Assembly: GCA_018266575.1 (NCBI GenBank)
Contig: JAFEAE010000009.1
Span: forward strand, 1 to 64,000
From: Bacteroidota bacterium
GTDB taxonomy: Bacteria; Bacteroidota; Bacteroidia; Chitinophagales; Chitinophagaceae
DNA: 64,000 nucleotides
Direction: 5' to 3'
How positions within the stretch are numbered: position 1 is the first letter of the stretch; every line of letters begins with the position of its first letter. The position numbers were made by a program, and so were the translations under genes. The notes under the pieces are model-generated. The model was not told the DNA's origin. It was given only the letters and a program-made list of their open reading frames with translations, and searched no databases. Below are positions 8,262 through 17,717 of the stretch, in pieces.

Positions 8262-10448
8262 TTACGCATTAATATAATTTTCAACCACCTGGCGGAATTC
8301 ATTTTCGCGGAAGGGTTTCATCAATACCTCTGTAATGCCCACTGCATAATAGCTTTCCACATCTTCACTTGTAATATCTGCAGTTAATGCAACCACTGGC
8401 ATTTTTGATTTCCTTTGATCTGCATCTTTCCTGATCAATTCAGTGAGCTGAATGCCGGTAAATTTCGGAAGGTTAATATCGGTCAGCACCAAATCATATT
8501 TTTTCTCTTTAAAAAACTCTGCGGCTTGTTCCCCTTCTATTGCAACATCAAATGACAATCCCATTTTTTCGAGCAATAGGGAAATGAGCATAATATTAAG
8601 TTCATTGTCTTCTACTACTAAAATCCGCTTTCCTGAATTATTATGTGCAACCGCTTTTAATGGATCGGCATGATGTTGCTCGTGTATATGCACATCTTTA
8701 ATGTCAGCGACTTCGTACGGAATATTTACAGTAAATACAGAACCTTGTCCAACCTTGCTTTCTACTTTTATATTTCCTCCTTGCAACTCTGCAAGCATTT
8801 TGCAAATCGGTAAACCTAAACCTGTTCCTTTAATAGAACGTAACAGGTCGTTTTTTTTCGTTACTGTGGCCTGTGCAAATTCCTGGAAAATAAAATCAAG
8901 TTGATTTGAAGGAATGCCAACGCCTGTATCTTTTATCGCGACAGTTACGGTTGCATTTTTATTTTGATGGCTGAGTGTTGTGTTGGTAAGAATTTCCACA
9001 TGCCCGTGATCGGTAAATTTAACTGCATTGCTGATGAGATTATACAAAATTTGTTTAAAGCGATATACATCTCCGTTCACACAAAAATCATCGGCAATAG
9101 TTGAACTAACGTTTAGGGATATGTTTTTTTTCTTCGCTTCCAGGCTGAATGCAAATGCAGTTTCTTCAATTATTTTTTTTACAACAAAAGGCTCTTTGGT
9201 TAACCTTAGTTTGCCTGCATCCAATTTTGAAAAGTCGAGGATGTCATTCACTGTATTCAATAAATGCCCGGATGAAACTTTTATGGCATTAAGGTATTTC
9301 TTGTCTTCCTCATTTTTTTCATGCTGGGCAATTTGCTCTGTAAAACCTATGATGCTCGTTAACGGGGAACGAATCTCATGGCTCATATTACTTAGGAAAC
9401 TGCTTTTTACCTGTGCTAATTTTTCTGCGCTCAGTTTGGCATTAATGATTGCTTCTTCATATTTATTGGTGCGGTAAATATTATAGATAAGCAAACCGAT
9501 GATTGCAATAATGCTCACGATAGAAAAAAAACTGATCTTATTCAGCGAAGCTTTTGATGCTTCTATCTGCATCTGCGAATTTTGTCGTTGCGTTTCACTT
9601 TGCTTCAGCGACTCCTGTAGCAATTCGCCGATTTTTGTATCAATATCAGATAACGAAGAGAGATTTGCCTGCGCTAATAATGTTTCTTTTTCTGTCAATT
9701 CTTTACGGATTGCAAGTTGTTTGTTCACCTTGTTTTCATAATAACGATTGATCTTTCTCGCAAGGCCGTTCAGCAGGGAATCGGTAGAATGGCGGGTGCT
9801 GTCGCTGCTATGTTTTTCTTCCGGTGTGCTTTTTATATGTTCGGATTTAAATTGTGTATTGTCTTTATTGGAAAGGGCATCTGCTAATCTTCCAAGTAGG
9901 CCTTTTTTCTTTTTGGCTCCTGTAACTTTAAAAGTATCGGTGTATTTATAAAGATTATTTCTGAAAAAAGACAATTCCAGTGTTTTTAATTTCATGGGGC
10001 TTGTTACCGATGTGTTGCTGGTAATATTTATGGAAGGCTGTTCAAAATAATCAGAAATTTTTTTTAACCCTTCTATGGCAGCATATATCTTGAGCTTGTA
10101 GTTTACATCGCTGTTTATTTTATTGGAAAATTGTGAGTCGAGCTTTGCAACAACTTTAAGATTGTTCATTGCAGAATCAATATTCCCCACAAACGATATG
10201 CGTGCAGAATCATTCCATGAATTAATATACATTCGATAATATACTTCGGCCTTAGCAAGATTTTCACTGCTCTTTCGAAGCATGGTAACGTCGGGATCTT
10301 CTGTAGTTAATGTGTGGACGGAATCCTGAAGGGAAGAAATATTTTTTAAGTTCAGGTAATTAAGTACGAAAATTAAAAAGAGTACTGCTACCGAAATTGC
10401 AATTACAATAACGCTCGACCGCGACAAGCGTAGATTTATGTCGTTCAT
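8262..10448 (-). CDS. Hybrid sensor histidine kinase/response regulator
   Basis: A 728-residue membrane kinase. Helix 1 (about 13-33) and helix 2 (about 303-325) bracket a periplasmic sensor region rich in coiled coil, with no recognised ligand domain. A HisKA domain follows with the phospho-accepting His357 in FLSNMSHEIRSP. The HATPase domain has its N box (NLISNAVKF) and G boxes (DTGVGIP, GTGLGLP). A C-terminal receiver carries Asp657 in LVLTDINLP and a conserved Lys in LMKPF. It has no DNA-binding output domain, so it must pass phosphate to another protein. No partner regulator or Hpt protein is next to it. All catalytic residues are present. Confidence 0.92.
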   Translation of the reverse strand: MNDINLRLSRSSVIVIAISVAVLFLIFVLNYLNLKNISSLQDSVHTLTTEDPDVTMLRKSSENLAKAEVYYRMYINSWNDSARISFVGNIDSAMNNLKVVAKLDSQFSNKINSDVNYKLKIYAAIEGLKKISDYFEQPSINITSNTSVTSPMKLKTLELSFFRNNLYKYTDTFKVTGAKKKKGLLGRLADALSNKDNTQFKSEHIKSTPEEKHSSDSTRHSTDSLLNGLARKINRYYENKVNKQLAIRKELTEKETLLAQANLSSLSDIDTKIGELLQESLKQSETQRQNSQMQIEASKASLNKISFFSIVSIIAIIGLLIYNIYRTNKYEEAIINAKLSAEKLAQVKSSFLSNMSHEIRSPLTSIIGFTEQIAQHEKNEEDKKYLNAIKVSSGHLLNTVNDILDFSKLDAGKLRLTKEPFVVKKIIEETAFAFSLEAKKKNISLNVSSTIADDFCVNGDVYRFKQILYNLISNAVKFTDHGHVEILTNTTLSHQNKNATVTVAIKDTGVGIPSNQLDFIFQEFAQATVTKKNDLLRSIKGTGLGLPICKMLAELQGGNIKVESKVGQGSVFTVNIPYEVADIKDVHIHEQHHADPLKAVAHNNSGKRILVVEDNELNIMLISLLLEKMGLSFDVAIEGEQAAEFFKEKKYDLVLTDINLPKFTGIQLTELIRKDADQRKSKMPVVALTADITSEDVESYYAVGITEVLMKPFRENEFRQVVENYINA

Positions 10449-10628
10449 GTTTTTGAAAGGTTTAAAGTGTAACAGAGAGACACTTAGCCTTTAACGGTAT
10501 GAATAACGATTAACAATAATTAAAAATAACCCCTTTCAAAAGATATAAAAAAAATATCTGTGTTATTTACAAACCGGGTTATTCTTGCTAAAGATTCATT
10601 GATAAGAATCAAGTGCACATTTACAATA

Positions 10629-10925
10629 TCATGAATACCGGGTACCGCAAATGTGCAGGTTGATAATAGGGTGAATTTTTATAAACAAATTCCAATTGTG
10701 CAATTTTCCATCATTCGAATACAAAACAAGATGATACGGATAACATGAATCACTTGTGCTCATATCTTTTATAAAAATTTTAGCGGAGGCATTACCTAAA
10801 TTTTTATAGAAATCGATGCACTCAAAGTAAGTGGCTGTTTCAGTGCCATTCGATTTTTCAAAAACAGTTTGTTGTGCTTTTATCGGAAAAGGCGAAAGGA
10901 AAAGACAGAGTAACAAATATCTCAT
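10629..10925 (-). pseudogene. Remnant of an M14-type zinc carboxypeptidase (N-terminus only)
   Basis: A 98-residue frame with a signal peptide (MRYLLLCLFLSPFPIKAQQ). It then has FEKSNGTETATYFECIDFY and YPYHLVLYS, which match from memory the start of Bacteroidota M14 carboxypeptidases (FEKSNG.ETATY and the YPLHLVLYS strand). The frame stops at about residue 98, just before the expected HPGEPDG zinc site, and no continuation of the enzyme is visible in the flanking frames. It is therefore read as a truncated relic. It could still be expressed as a small secreted protein. It lies between rpsT and the histidine kinase on the same strand. Confidence 0.5.
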
Positions 10926-10969
10926 GTTCTAAGCTGGTATCAGGTTTTTAGCGTGGTTGCAATCTATAC

Positions 10970-11002
10970 AAAAATAAAAAAGGCATCCGTCAATAGGATG
11001 CC
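10970..11002 (-). terminator. Intrinsic terminator of rpsT
   Basis: On the minus strand the stem GGCATCC/GGATGCC (10996-11002 with 10982-10988) has a 7-base loop and is followed by TTTTTTATTTTT. It lies 22 bases past the rpsT stop codon. Confidence 0.85.
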
Positions 11003-11024
11003 CTTCAATTTATTAAATAAAGCT

Positions 11025-11282
11025 CTATTTAGCTAAAGCATTCACTTTTTTAGCCAGCTTGCTTTTCAGGTTAGCTGCTTTGTTTTTATGGATGATTCCT
11101 TTCTTTGCTAATTTGTCGATCTGTGAAGCAACATCCGGCATTTTTTCACCAGCTTCTTTCTTGCCTTTCAATGCTTTCAGGTCACGGATGGCATTACGTG
11201 TAGTTTTTCCGTAGTAACGGTTACTATCGCGGCGTTTATTTGCCTGGCGCACATCTTTTTTCGTTGCTTTGTGATTAGCCAT
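11025..11282 (-). CDS. rpsT: 30S ribosomal protein S20
   Basis: An 85-residue, strongly basic protein starting MANHKATKKDVRQANKRR. It has the helical layout of bS20, including the conserved IDKLAKKGIIHKNKAANLKSKL. It binds 16S rRNA during assembly of the 30S body. It is a single-gene unit with its own consensus -7 box (11304-11311) and its own intrinsic terminator (10970-11002). Length is normal. Confidence 0.97.
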   Translation of the reverse strand: MANHKATKKDVRQANKRRDSNRYYGKTTRNAIRDLKALKGKKEAGEKMPDVASQIDKLAKKGIIHKNKAANLKSKLAKKVNALAK

Positions 11283-11303
11283 GAATTCAAAAATTTAGGA
11301 CGG

Positions 11304-11335
11304 CAAAGGTAAAGCTGCGCTATGTAAATTCCAAA
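11304..11335 (-). promoter_or_regulatory. Promoter of rpsT (Bacteroidota type)
   Basis: On the minus strand TACCTTTG (11304-11311) matches the TAnnTTTG -7 element. TTTG (11332-11335) sits 20 bases upstream as the -33 element. The box ends 21 bases before the ATG. Confidence 0.75.
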
Positions 11336-11525
11336 ACTTTAGAGGTTAAATTCCAAAAATAACCCCAAAATGCCAAAATTGCCTGAAATCTGCAACTGGT
11401 ATGGAATCTGTAAAAAATAGTCAAGTCATGTTAAAATAAATTAACCCTCAAAGTGTTGTTGCAAATTCGCTGTTATCTATAATTAATTTAACGATATTTG
11501 TTACCCGGTTTAAAAGCTATATTCA

Positions 11526-14294
11526 ATGAAAGATTTTCAGTACGTTACTAACTCATCGCCTGCCTATATCGAAAGCCTTTACCAGGATTTTTCAAAAGAC
11601 CCCGGCAGCGTTGACCCGGAATTTAAAAAATTTTTTGAAGGATTTGATTTTGCCATCGCACAGGGAAAAAATGGCTCAAATGGCAATGGTGCTGCGGCTG
11701 CAAAACCGGCAGGAACAACTTATACTACCGCAGATGGGGTGGACTGGAAAAAAGAATTAGGCGCTTACCGCATGATACTCGGTTACCGCAATAAGGGCCA
11801 CCTGATAGCTAAAACAAACCCGATACGTGAACGTAAGGACCGCGGGGCAAACCTTGGGCTCGCATTTTTTGGTTTTACAGAAGAAGACCTTGATAAGAAT
11901 TTTTTTGCAGGGAACCTGATCGGGCTGGGTACAACATCACTTAGAAATGTTTTACAGCACCTGCAGAAATGCTATGCCGATCATGTGGGCATTGAATTCA
12001 AATATATCAGCGACCAGGTAAAGATCGACTGGCTGACGACTGAAATGGAGAAGAAGTTTTTGAACCCATTGAAGATCGACAAACAAAAACGCATCCTTCA
12101 GAAATTGAATGAAGGAGTAATGTTTGAAAAATTCCTTCATACAAAATATATCGGGCAAAAACGTTTTTCACTGGAAGGTGGTGAAACAACTATTCCTGCA
12201 TTGGATACGATCATCAACACAGCATCTGATGGAGGCGTGCAGGAAGTAGTGATCGGCATGGCGCATCGTGGAAGGTTGAATGTACTTGCAAACATAATGG
12301 GAAAAACCTACGAGCAGATATTCAGTGAATTTGAAGGCACGGCAAAACTCGACCAGACAATGGGAAGCGGTGATGTAAAATATCACATGGGTTATGGCAG
12401 TGAATTGAAAACACCTTCCGGCAATACCATACACTTGAAATTGATGCCTAACCCTTCGCATCTTGAAGCAGTTGATCCGGTGGTTGAAGGTTTTTCAAGA
12501 GCGAAATCGGATGTGATGTACAAAAGTGATTACGACAAAATTCTTCCCATACTTATTCATGGCGATGCATCAGTTGCAGGGCAAGGCATCGTGTATGAAG
12601 TAATACAAATGAGTGAACTTGAAGGATATTATACCGGCGGAACCATTCATTTTGTGATCAATAACCAGATCGGTTTTACAACAGATTTTGAAGATGCAAG
12701 AAGTTCGGACTACTGTACATCATTGGCAGCAGCAATTCATGCACCTGTGCTGCATGTAAATGGAGATGACGCAGAAGCTGTAGTTAAATGTGCGGATATT
12801 GCTACCCGTTACAGGCAGGAATTCAACTGCGATATTTTTATTGATATGGTTTGTTACCGCAGGCACGGGCACAATGAAGGAGACGATCCGAAATTCACGC
12901 AACCGAAATTATATTCGCTGATTGATAAACATCCTAACCCACGCGAAGTATATACCCAATATCTTATTGAACATGGAGAAGCTGATGCAAAGGAACTGGC
13001 GAAGGATATGGAGAAAAAATTCTGGGCAGACTTACAGGAACGCTTAGACGAAGTAAAGCAAAAACCGCTGCCTTATACTTATCAGCAACCGGAACTATGG
13101 TGGAAGAGTTTGCGCCGTGCAACGCCAGAAGATTTTAATCAATCCCCGGCAACAGCAATAAGTAAAGAAGATTTTAAAAAGATATTTGATGCGATGATGA
13201 TATGGCCTGCAGATTTCAAGCCATTGAAAAAAGTGGAGAAAATATTGCAGGATAAAATCAAATTATTAAATGAAGAAGGAAAAGTTGATTGGGCAACAGG
13301 AGAACTGTTAGGTTACGGGAGTATTTTGCTTGATGGAAAAGATGTGCGTATGAGCGGGCAGGATGTACAACGCGGAACATTCTCGCATCGCCATGCTGTA
13401 CTGCGTGATGATGAAACAGATGCAGAATACAACCGCCTGAGCAGGATACCGGGTGCAACAGGGCAGTTCAGGATTTTTAATTCTTTATTGAGCGAATATG
13501 CCGTGTTGGGGTTTGAATATGGTTATGCAATGGCAAGCCCTCAAACATTAACATTGTGGGAAGCGCAGTTTGGCGATTTCAGCAATGGAGCTCAAACGAT
13601 GATCGACCAGTTTATTGCTGCCGGCGAGCAAAAATGGCAGCGTATGAATGGAATTGTTATGTTGCTGCCGCATGGTTATGAAGGGCAGGGGCCGGAACAC
13701 AGCAGTGCCAGAATGGAACGTTATTTACAAATGTGTGCCGAGTTGAATATTGTAGTAACAAATATTACAACTTCAGCAAACCTGTTCCATGCCTTAAGAA
13801 GGCAGCTTGCATGGCCGTTCCGTAAACCATTAATTAATTTTTCACCGAAAGCAAACCTTCGTTACCCGGGAACCTATTCCAAAGTGGAAGAATTTACCAA
13901 TAGCGGTTTCAGGGAAGTAATCGATGATACGTTTGCAGGCGAAGCTTCGCAGGTAAAAAAAGTATTATTCTGCAGCGGAAAAATTTATTTTGAACTGGCG
14001 GAACGCCAGCAAAAAGATAACCGCAAAGATGTTGCTATTATACGTTTGGAACAATTGTATCCATTGCCATATAACCAGCTTGAAGAGTTGAATAAAAAAT
14101 ACGGTAATGCAACATGGTTCTGGGTACAGGAAGAACCGCTGAATATGGGAGCAGCTTCATTTCTGCAAATGAACCTGAAGACGATAAATTATGGATTCAT
14201 CAGCCGGCAGCCAAGCGCTGCCACTGCAACCGGTTATGCAAAAGTGCATAAACAGGAACAAGAGGAGATCATTGAAACGGCATTTAGCATTTAG
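11526..14294 (+). CDS. sucA: 2-oxoglutarate dehydrogenase E1 component
   Basis: A 922-residue thiamine-diphosphate enzyme that decarboxylates 2-oxoglutarate in the TCA cycle and passes the succinyl group to the E2 lipoyl arm. The start MKDFQYVTNSSPAYIESLY is the usual E1o N-terminal segment. The body contains IGMAHRGRLNVLANIMGK, HGDASVAGQG and the ThDP/Mg-binding stretch around CYRRHGHNEGDDP. The C-terminal transketolase-like half includes QDVQRGTFSHRHAV and LPHGYEGQGPEHSSAR. Length and motifs are complete. The E2 gene follows 234 bases downstream, separated by a dispersed repeat. A weak -7-like GATATTTG lies about 25 bases before the ATG. Confidence 0.96.
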   Translation: MKDFQYVTNSSPAYIESLYQDFSKDPGSVDPEFKKFFEGFDFAIAQGKNGSNGNGAAAAKPAGTTYTTADGVDWKKELGAYRMILGYRNKGHLIAKTNPIRERKDRGANLGLAFFGFTEEDLDKNFFAGNLIGLGTTSLRNVLQHLQKCYADHVGIEFKYISDQVKIDWLTTEMEKKFLNPLKIDKQKRILQKLNEGVMFEKFLHTKYIGQKRFSLEGGETTIPALDTIINTASDGGVQEVVIGMAHRGRLNVLANIMGKTYEQIFSEFEGTAKLDQTMGSGDVKYHMGYGSELKTPSGNTIHLKLMPNPSHLEAVDPVVEGFSRAKSDVMYKSDYDKILPILIHGDASVAGQGIVYEVIQMSELEGYYTGGTIHFVINNQIGFTTDFEDARSSDYCTSLAAAIHAPVLHVNGDDAEAVVKCADIATRYRQEFNCDIFIDMVCYRRHGHNEGDDPKFTQPKLYSLIDKHPNPREVYTQYLIEHGEADAKELAKDMEKKFWADLQERLDEVKQKPLPYTYQQPELWWKSLRRATPEDFNQSPATAISKEDFKKIFDAMMIWPADFKPLKKVEKILQDKIKLLNEEGKVDWATGELLGYGSILLDGKDVRMSGQDVQRGTFSHRHAVLRDDETDAEYNRLSRIPGATGQFRIFNSLLSEYAVLGFEYGYAMASPQTLTLWEAQFGDFSNGAQTMIDQFIAAGEQKWQRMNGIVMLLPHGYEGQGPEHSSARMERYLQMCAELNIVVTNITTSANLFHALRRQLAWPFRKPLINFSPKANLRYPGTYSKVEEFTNSGFREVIDDTFAGEASQVKKVLFCSGKIYFELAERQQKDNRKDVAIIRLEQLYPLPYNQLEELNKKYGNATWFWVQEEPLNMGAASFLQMNLKTINYGFISRQPSAATATGYAKVHKQEQEEIIETAFSI

Positions 14295-14300
14295 TTAGCG

Positions 14301-14406
14301 TTCAATAGAATTGTTGCTGTACAAGAGTGCGACCTGCCTACCGGCAGGCAGGCGCAACGATGATTAACCGGAGTTACTGAAGCTGGTTACAAAAAATAAA
14401 AACTAA
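14301..14406. repeat. Dispersed intergenic repeat, copy 1
   Basis: About 105 bases are nearly identical to 55216-55322. They contain the hairpin CCTGCC-TACC-GGCAGG, then GCGCAAC, TTAACCGGAGTTACTGAAG and TTGGTTAC-like segments ending in an A-rich tail. It fills most of the sucA-sucB gap and might act as a processing or attenuation hairpin between them. Confidence 0.8.
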
Positions 14407-14528
14407 AGTTTTAAAGACTAAAAACTAAAAAAAGAAATTTAGAATTTAAAGAACCGAAAACTGCGGACTGATGACTGAAAACTATTTCGCAGAAATCGTA
14501 CATCGTAAATCTTAAATCGTACATTAAA

Positions 14529-15773
14529 ATGATTGATATTAAAGTTCCGGCAGTAGGCGAATCTATAAGTGAGGTTACATTGGTGAAATGGCTGAAGAAA
14601 GAAGGGGATTATGTGAACCGTGATGAAGTGATCGCAGAGTTGGAAAGTGAAAAAGCAACCTTTGAAGTGAATGCAGAACAGGCTGGTGTTTTGAAAACGC
14701 TGGGCAAAGAAGGAGATACATTGAAGATCGGCGATGTTGTTGCACAGATCGATGAAACTGCCGCGAAGCCAGAACAGACGACGGTTGTCGGTGATCAGTC
14801 AGCGGAAAAGAAGGTTGCGGCATCGAATGGTGCAGAAGTGAAGAAAGAAGTTGCTGCAGAAAAACCTGCACAAAAAGCAGTAGCTGCTGATGTGAAGGCA
14901 ACACCTGTTGCTTCAGCAATTATTGCGGATAAAAAAATTGAACCTTCTACAATTTCCCCGACAGGAACGGGTGGAAAAATTTTGAAGCATGATGTACTCG
15001 AAGCATTAAGCAACCCCGGAAGAGCAGTCGGCAAGCCACTATTCGACCGTAGCGTGAAGAATGAAAAGATGAGCAACCTGCGCAAAACTGTTTCACGCAG
15101 GTTAGTAGAAGCAAAGAATACAACGGCGATGCTCACTACTTTTAATGAAGTAGATATGAGCAACATCATGGCGTTGCGTGCACAGTATAAAGACAAGTTC
15201 AAAGAAAAACATGGCGTGAACCTTGGTTTCATGAGTTTCTTTACAAAAGCTGTTTGCTATGCGTTGCAGGATTGGCCTGCTGTAAATGCATACATTGACG
15301 GGGATGAAATAATTTACCACAACTATTGTGATATATCCATTGCCGTTAGTGCGCCGAAAGGGCTTGTTGTTCCAGTGATCCGCAATGCAGAAAGTTTAAG
15401 TATGGCCGATATTGAAAAGAAAGTGGTGGAACTTGCTACAAAAGCACGTGATAATAAATTAAGCATGGAAGAAATGCAGGGCGGCACATTCACTATTACT
15501 AATGGCGGCGTTTTCGGTTCATTAATGAGCACACCGATCATTAATATTCCTCAATCAGCAATATTAGGGATGCATAAAATTGAAGAACGCCCGATCGCAT
15601 TAAATGGCCAGGTTGTTATCCGGCCGATGATGTACCTTGCCGTGAGTTACGACCATCGCATTATTGACGGGCGTGAATCAGTAAGCTTTTTAGTAAGGAT
15701 AAAAGAATTGCTGGAAAATCCTGCACAACTTTTATTCGGGAAAGATCCTGTAAAAGCATTGCTCGAATTATAA
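14529..15773 (+). CDS. sucB: 2-oxoglutarate dehydrogenase E2 (dihydrolipoyl succinyltransferase)
   Basis: A 414-residue core protein of the 2-oxoglutarate dehydrogenase complex that moves succinyl groups from the lipoyl arm to CoA. Residues 1-75 are one lipoyl domain with the modified Lys42 in [10 protein letters not shown]. An Ala/Lys-rich linker follows, then a short E1/E3-binding domain around [14 protein letters not shown]. The catalytic domain ends with the CoA-transfer motif [11 protein letters not shown]. All parts expected of E2o are present and length is typical. The E3 (dihydrolipoyl dehydrogenase) gene is not in the window. A strong terminator follows at 15832. Confidence 0.95.
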   Translation: MIDIKVPAVGESISEVTLVKWLKKEGDYVNRDEVIAELESEKATFEVNAEQAGVLKTLGKEGDTLKIGDVVAQIDETAAKPEQTTVVGDQSAEKKVAASNGAEVKKEVAAEKPAQKAVAADVKATPVASAIIADKKIEPSTISPTGTGGKILKHDVLEALSNPGRAVGKPLFDRSVKNEKMSNLRKTVSRRLVEAKNTTAMLTTFNEVDMSNIMALRAQYKDKFKEKHGVNLGFMSFFTKAVCYALQDWPAVNAYIDGDEIIYHNYCDISIAVSAPKGLVVPVIRNAESLSMADIEKKVVELATKARDNKLSMEEMQGGTFTITNGGVFGSLMSTPIINIPQSAILGMHKIEERPIALNGQVVIRPMMYLAVSYDHRIIDGRESVSFLVRIKELLENPAQLLFGKDPVKALLEL

Positions 15774-15777
15774 GAAC

Positions 15778-15809
15778 AATTGACAATTGATAATGGATAA
15801 TTGACAATT
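15778..15809. repeat. Short direct repeats after sucB
   Basis: AATTGACAATT occurs at 15778-15788 and again at 15799-15809 in a low-complexity CAATTGA/TGGATAATTGA stretch between the sucB stop codon and its terminator. Confidence 0.6.
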
Positions 15810-15831
15810 CCTGAAAGTCTCTTATACTAAA

Positions 15832-15869
15832 CAAAATGCCGGATTATCTGATCCGGCATTTTGTTTTCG
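15832..15869 (+). terminator. Intrinsic terminator after sucB
   Basis: A 13-bp perfect stem (15832-15844 with 15851-15863; CAAAATGCCGGAT) has a 6-base loop and is followed by TTTT. The A-run on the other side makes it likely to serve the convergent SDR gene as well. Confidence 0.85.
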
Positions 15870-15889
15870 GTTATACTATAACGTTAGTA

Positions 15890-16654
15890 TTATATATTCA
15901 TACCGCCAGAAGCCTCTATGCGCTGAGCATTGATCCATCTTGCTTCTTCCGTACACAGGAATGCAACAATACCACCGATATCATCCGGTAAACCTACACG
16001 CCCCAACGCGGTAGCGCTGGCAACATGCGCATTTATTTCTTTATTATCACGAACACGTCCGCCACCGAAATCTGTTTCAATTGCTCCGGGCGCAACAACA
16101 TTTACTGCAATTCCACGTGAGCCCAATTCTTTGGCGAGATAACGTGTAAGCACTTCTATCGCGCCTTTCATTGAACCATACGCAGATGAACCTGCGAATG
16201 AGAAACGTGCAAGCCCGGAAGAAATGTTGATGATCCTTCCGCCATCATTGATCAAAGGCAATGCTTTTTGTGTAATAAAAAATACTCCCTTGTAATGAAT
16301 GTTCATTGCATCATCAAATTGTTGTTCTGTGGTTTCTGCAAACGGAGCATAAAGTGCAGTGCCTGCATTGTTGATCAGAAAGTCAAAACGTTCTGCCTGA
16401 AATTTATTTTGTAGCGTTTGTTTTACTTCCACAAAAAATTTAGCGAATGATTTTATGTCACCTGCATTAAGCTGTAACGCAAAAGCTTTTTGTCCTGAGT
16501 TTTCAATTTCTGCAACTACGGCAAGTGCTTCCTCTTTTTTACTGTGATAGGTGAGAATAACATCAATTCCCTTTTTTGCAATGCTAAGCGCCATGTTTTT
16601 TCCAAGCCCGCGGCTTCCACCTGTTACCAGGGCTATTTTGTTTTTTCTTTCCAT
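15890..16654 (-). CDS. Short-chain dehydrogenase/reductase (SDR)
   Basis: A 254-residue classical SDR. It has the Rossmann motif TGGSRGLGK at 11-19, NNAG at about 95, and the catalytic Ser, Tyr159 and Lys163 in SSGLARF...SAYGSMK. The C-terminal part VAPGAIETDFGGG is typical of NADP(H)-dependent FabG-like oxidoreductases. A Ser/Arg after the glycine motif suggests NADPH preference. The substrate cannot be told. The gene is preceded by its own -7 box (16677-16684) and shares its direction with the AraC regulator upstream, which may control it. Confidence 0.9.
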   Translation of the reverse strand: MERKNKIALVTGGSRGLGKNMALSIAKKGIDVILTYHSKKEEALAVVAEIENSGQKAFALQLNAGDIKSFAKFFVEVKQTLQNKFQAERFDFLINNAGTALYAPFAETTEQQFDDAMNIHYKGVFFITQKALPLINDGGRIINISSGLARFSFAGSSAYGSMKGAIEVLTRYLAKELGSRGIAVNVVAPGAIETDFGGGRVRDNKEINAHVASATALGRVGLPDDIGGIVAFLCTEEARWINAQRIEASGGMNI

Positions 16655-16676
16655 TTTGTATTTGATTTTGATAACA

Positions 16677-16684
16677 CAAAATTA
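16677..16684 (-). promoter_or_regulatory. -7 promoter element of the SDR gene
   Basis: On the minus strand TAATTTTG matches TAnnTTTG. It ends 22 bases before the ATG, the same spacing as for rpsT and the upstream AraC gene. No clear -33 TTTG is seen at 19-20 bases. Confidence 0.5.
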
Positions 16685-16741
16685 GAAAGAGCTGCTCCTG
16701 CAGGCATTGCAAGCTTCAATCCATTATTTGTAAAATTCAAA

Positions 16742-17659
16742 TCAATGGCTATCGCGGAAAGCCAAAGGGGATAACGTGGTTTGCTTGCGGAAAAAATTAG
16801 AAAAGTGGGCAACTTCTTCAAAACCGAGGCTATATGCGATCTCGGAAATATTCCAGTCTGTTTGTTTCAATAAGATTTTTGCTTCCTGGATAATGCGGCT
16901 GCTGATAATCTCTGTGGTCGTTTTACCAATATTTTCTTTTAGTACTTTGTTGAGATGATTGACATGCACAGCAAGCCTGTCAGCAAAATCTTTTGCAGTA
17001 CGTAATGATAATTTTTGTTGTGTAGATTCAATAGGAAATTGCCTTTCCAGCAATTCGATAAATAAAGAAGAAACCCGTGCCGAAGCATTATGTGTTGGGT
17101 ATAATGCAGTGGCTGGTTGTAATTTTTGCCCGTAGTGAATTAATTCCAGGACATAGTTTCGTAACAGGTCGTATTTGTAGGCATAATCAGAAGAAAGCTC
17201 CCTGTACATTTTGGAAAATAAGGAAGATAATTCTGCGGCATCCTCATCTGAGATTTGAAAAACAGGATAACCACCTGGTTGAAAAATAGGCAACCCATCC
17301 AGCATTACGCCGCTTTTGTTTTTCACTAAAAATTCGGGAGTGAAAATGCAAAAGAAACCGGATTGGTTATAGTCAAGCGGCACATAATTGTATGGGATTT
17401 TTGGCGTGGCAAAAAGCAGTGCATTCTTTTCTATCTCGATCACTTTATCGGCATATTCAGCGCGGTTCCAGCCGATGATCAGGCTGATCTTGTAATATGC
17501 ACGGCGGTTATAAGGCATTGGTGGCTTCTGCATTTTTCTTGCCTTCGCCATCAGTTCATCAATCTTAAACACATTAAAATGCCCGATCTCTTTATTAATC
17601 CCATCGGGTATAAGCCCCGATGTTTCTTTGTAAAATTTTTCGAGGGTGGTTATTTCCAT
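16742..17659 (-). CDS. AraC-family transcriptional regulator
   Basis: A 305-residue protein with an N-terminal sensing region and a C-terminal pair of helix-turn-helix motifs (about 205-300). These include TAKDFADRLAVHVNHLNKVLKE and IAYSLGFEEVAHFSNFFRK, the typical AraC/XylS signature. The frame is open for 23 more codons to an ATG at 17728. The ATG at 17659 is preferred because a TAnnTTTG promoter box (17682-17689) lies inside that extension, 22 bases upstream. It probably controls the SDR gene just downstream, which is inferred from adjacency alone. Confidence 0.88.
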   Translation of the reverse strand: MEITTLEKFYKETSGLIPDGINKEIGHFNVFKIDELMAKARKMQKPPMPYNRRAYYKISLIIGWNRAEYADKVIEIEKNALLFATPKIPYNYVPLDYNQSGFFCIFTPEFLVKNKSGVMLDGLPIFQPGGYPVFQISDEDAAELSSLFSKMYRELSSDYAYKYDLLRNYVLELIHYGQKLQPATALYPTHNASARVSSLFIELLERQFPIESTQQKLSLRTAKDFADRLAVHVNHLNKVLKENIGKTTTEIISSRIIQEAKILLKQTDWNISEIAYSLGFEEVAHFSNFFRKQTTLSPLAFRDSH

Positions 17660-17681
17660 GTTTGCAAAATTCAAATATCTA

Positions 17682-17689
17682 CAAAGGTA
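17682..17689 (-). promoter_or_regulatory. -7 promoter element of the AraC gene
   Basis: On the minus strand TACCTTTG matches TAnnTTTG exactly. It ends 22 bases before the ATG at 17659 and decides the start choice. No convincing -33 element is visible. Confidence 0.55.
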
Positions 17690-17717
17690 GGGGATATTGA
17701 TTTCAGGGCCTGTAAAA

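Noticed and set aside
9028..9477. 149-codon frame opposite the histidine kinase
   Set aside because: Covers the HisKA and HATPase region in antisense; the kinase motifs on the other strand are unmistakable.
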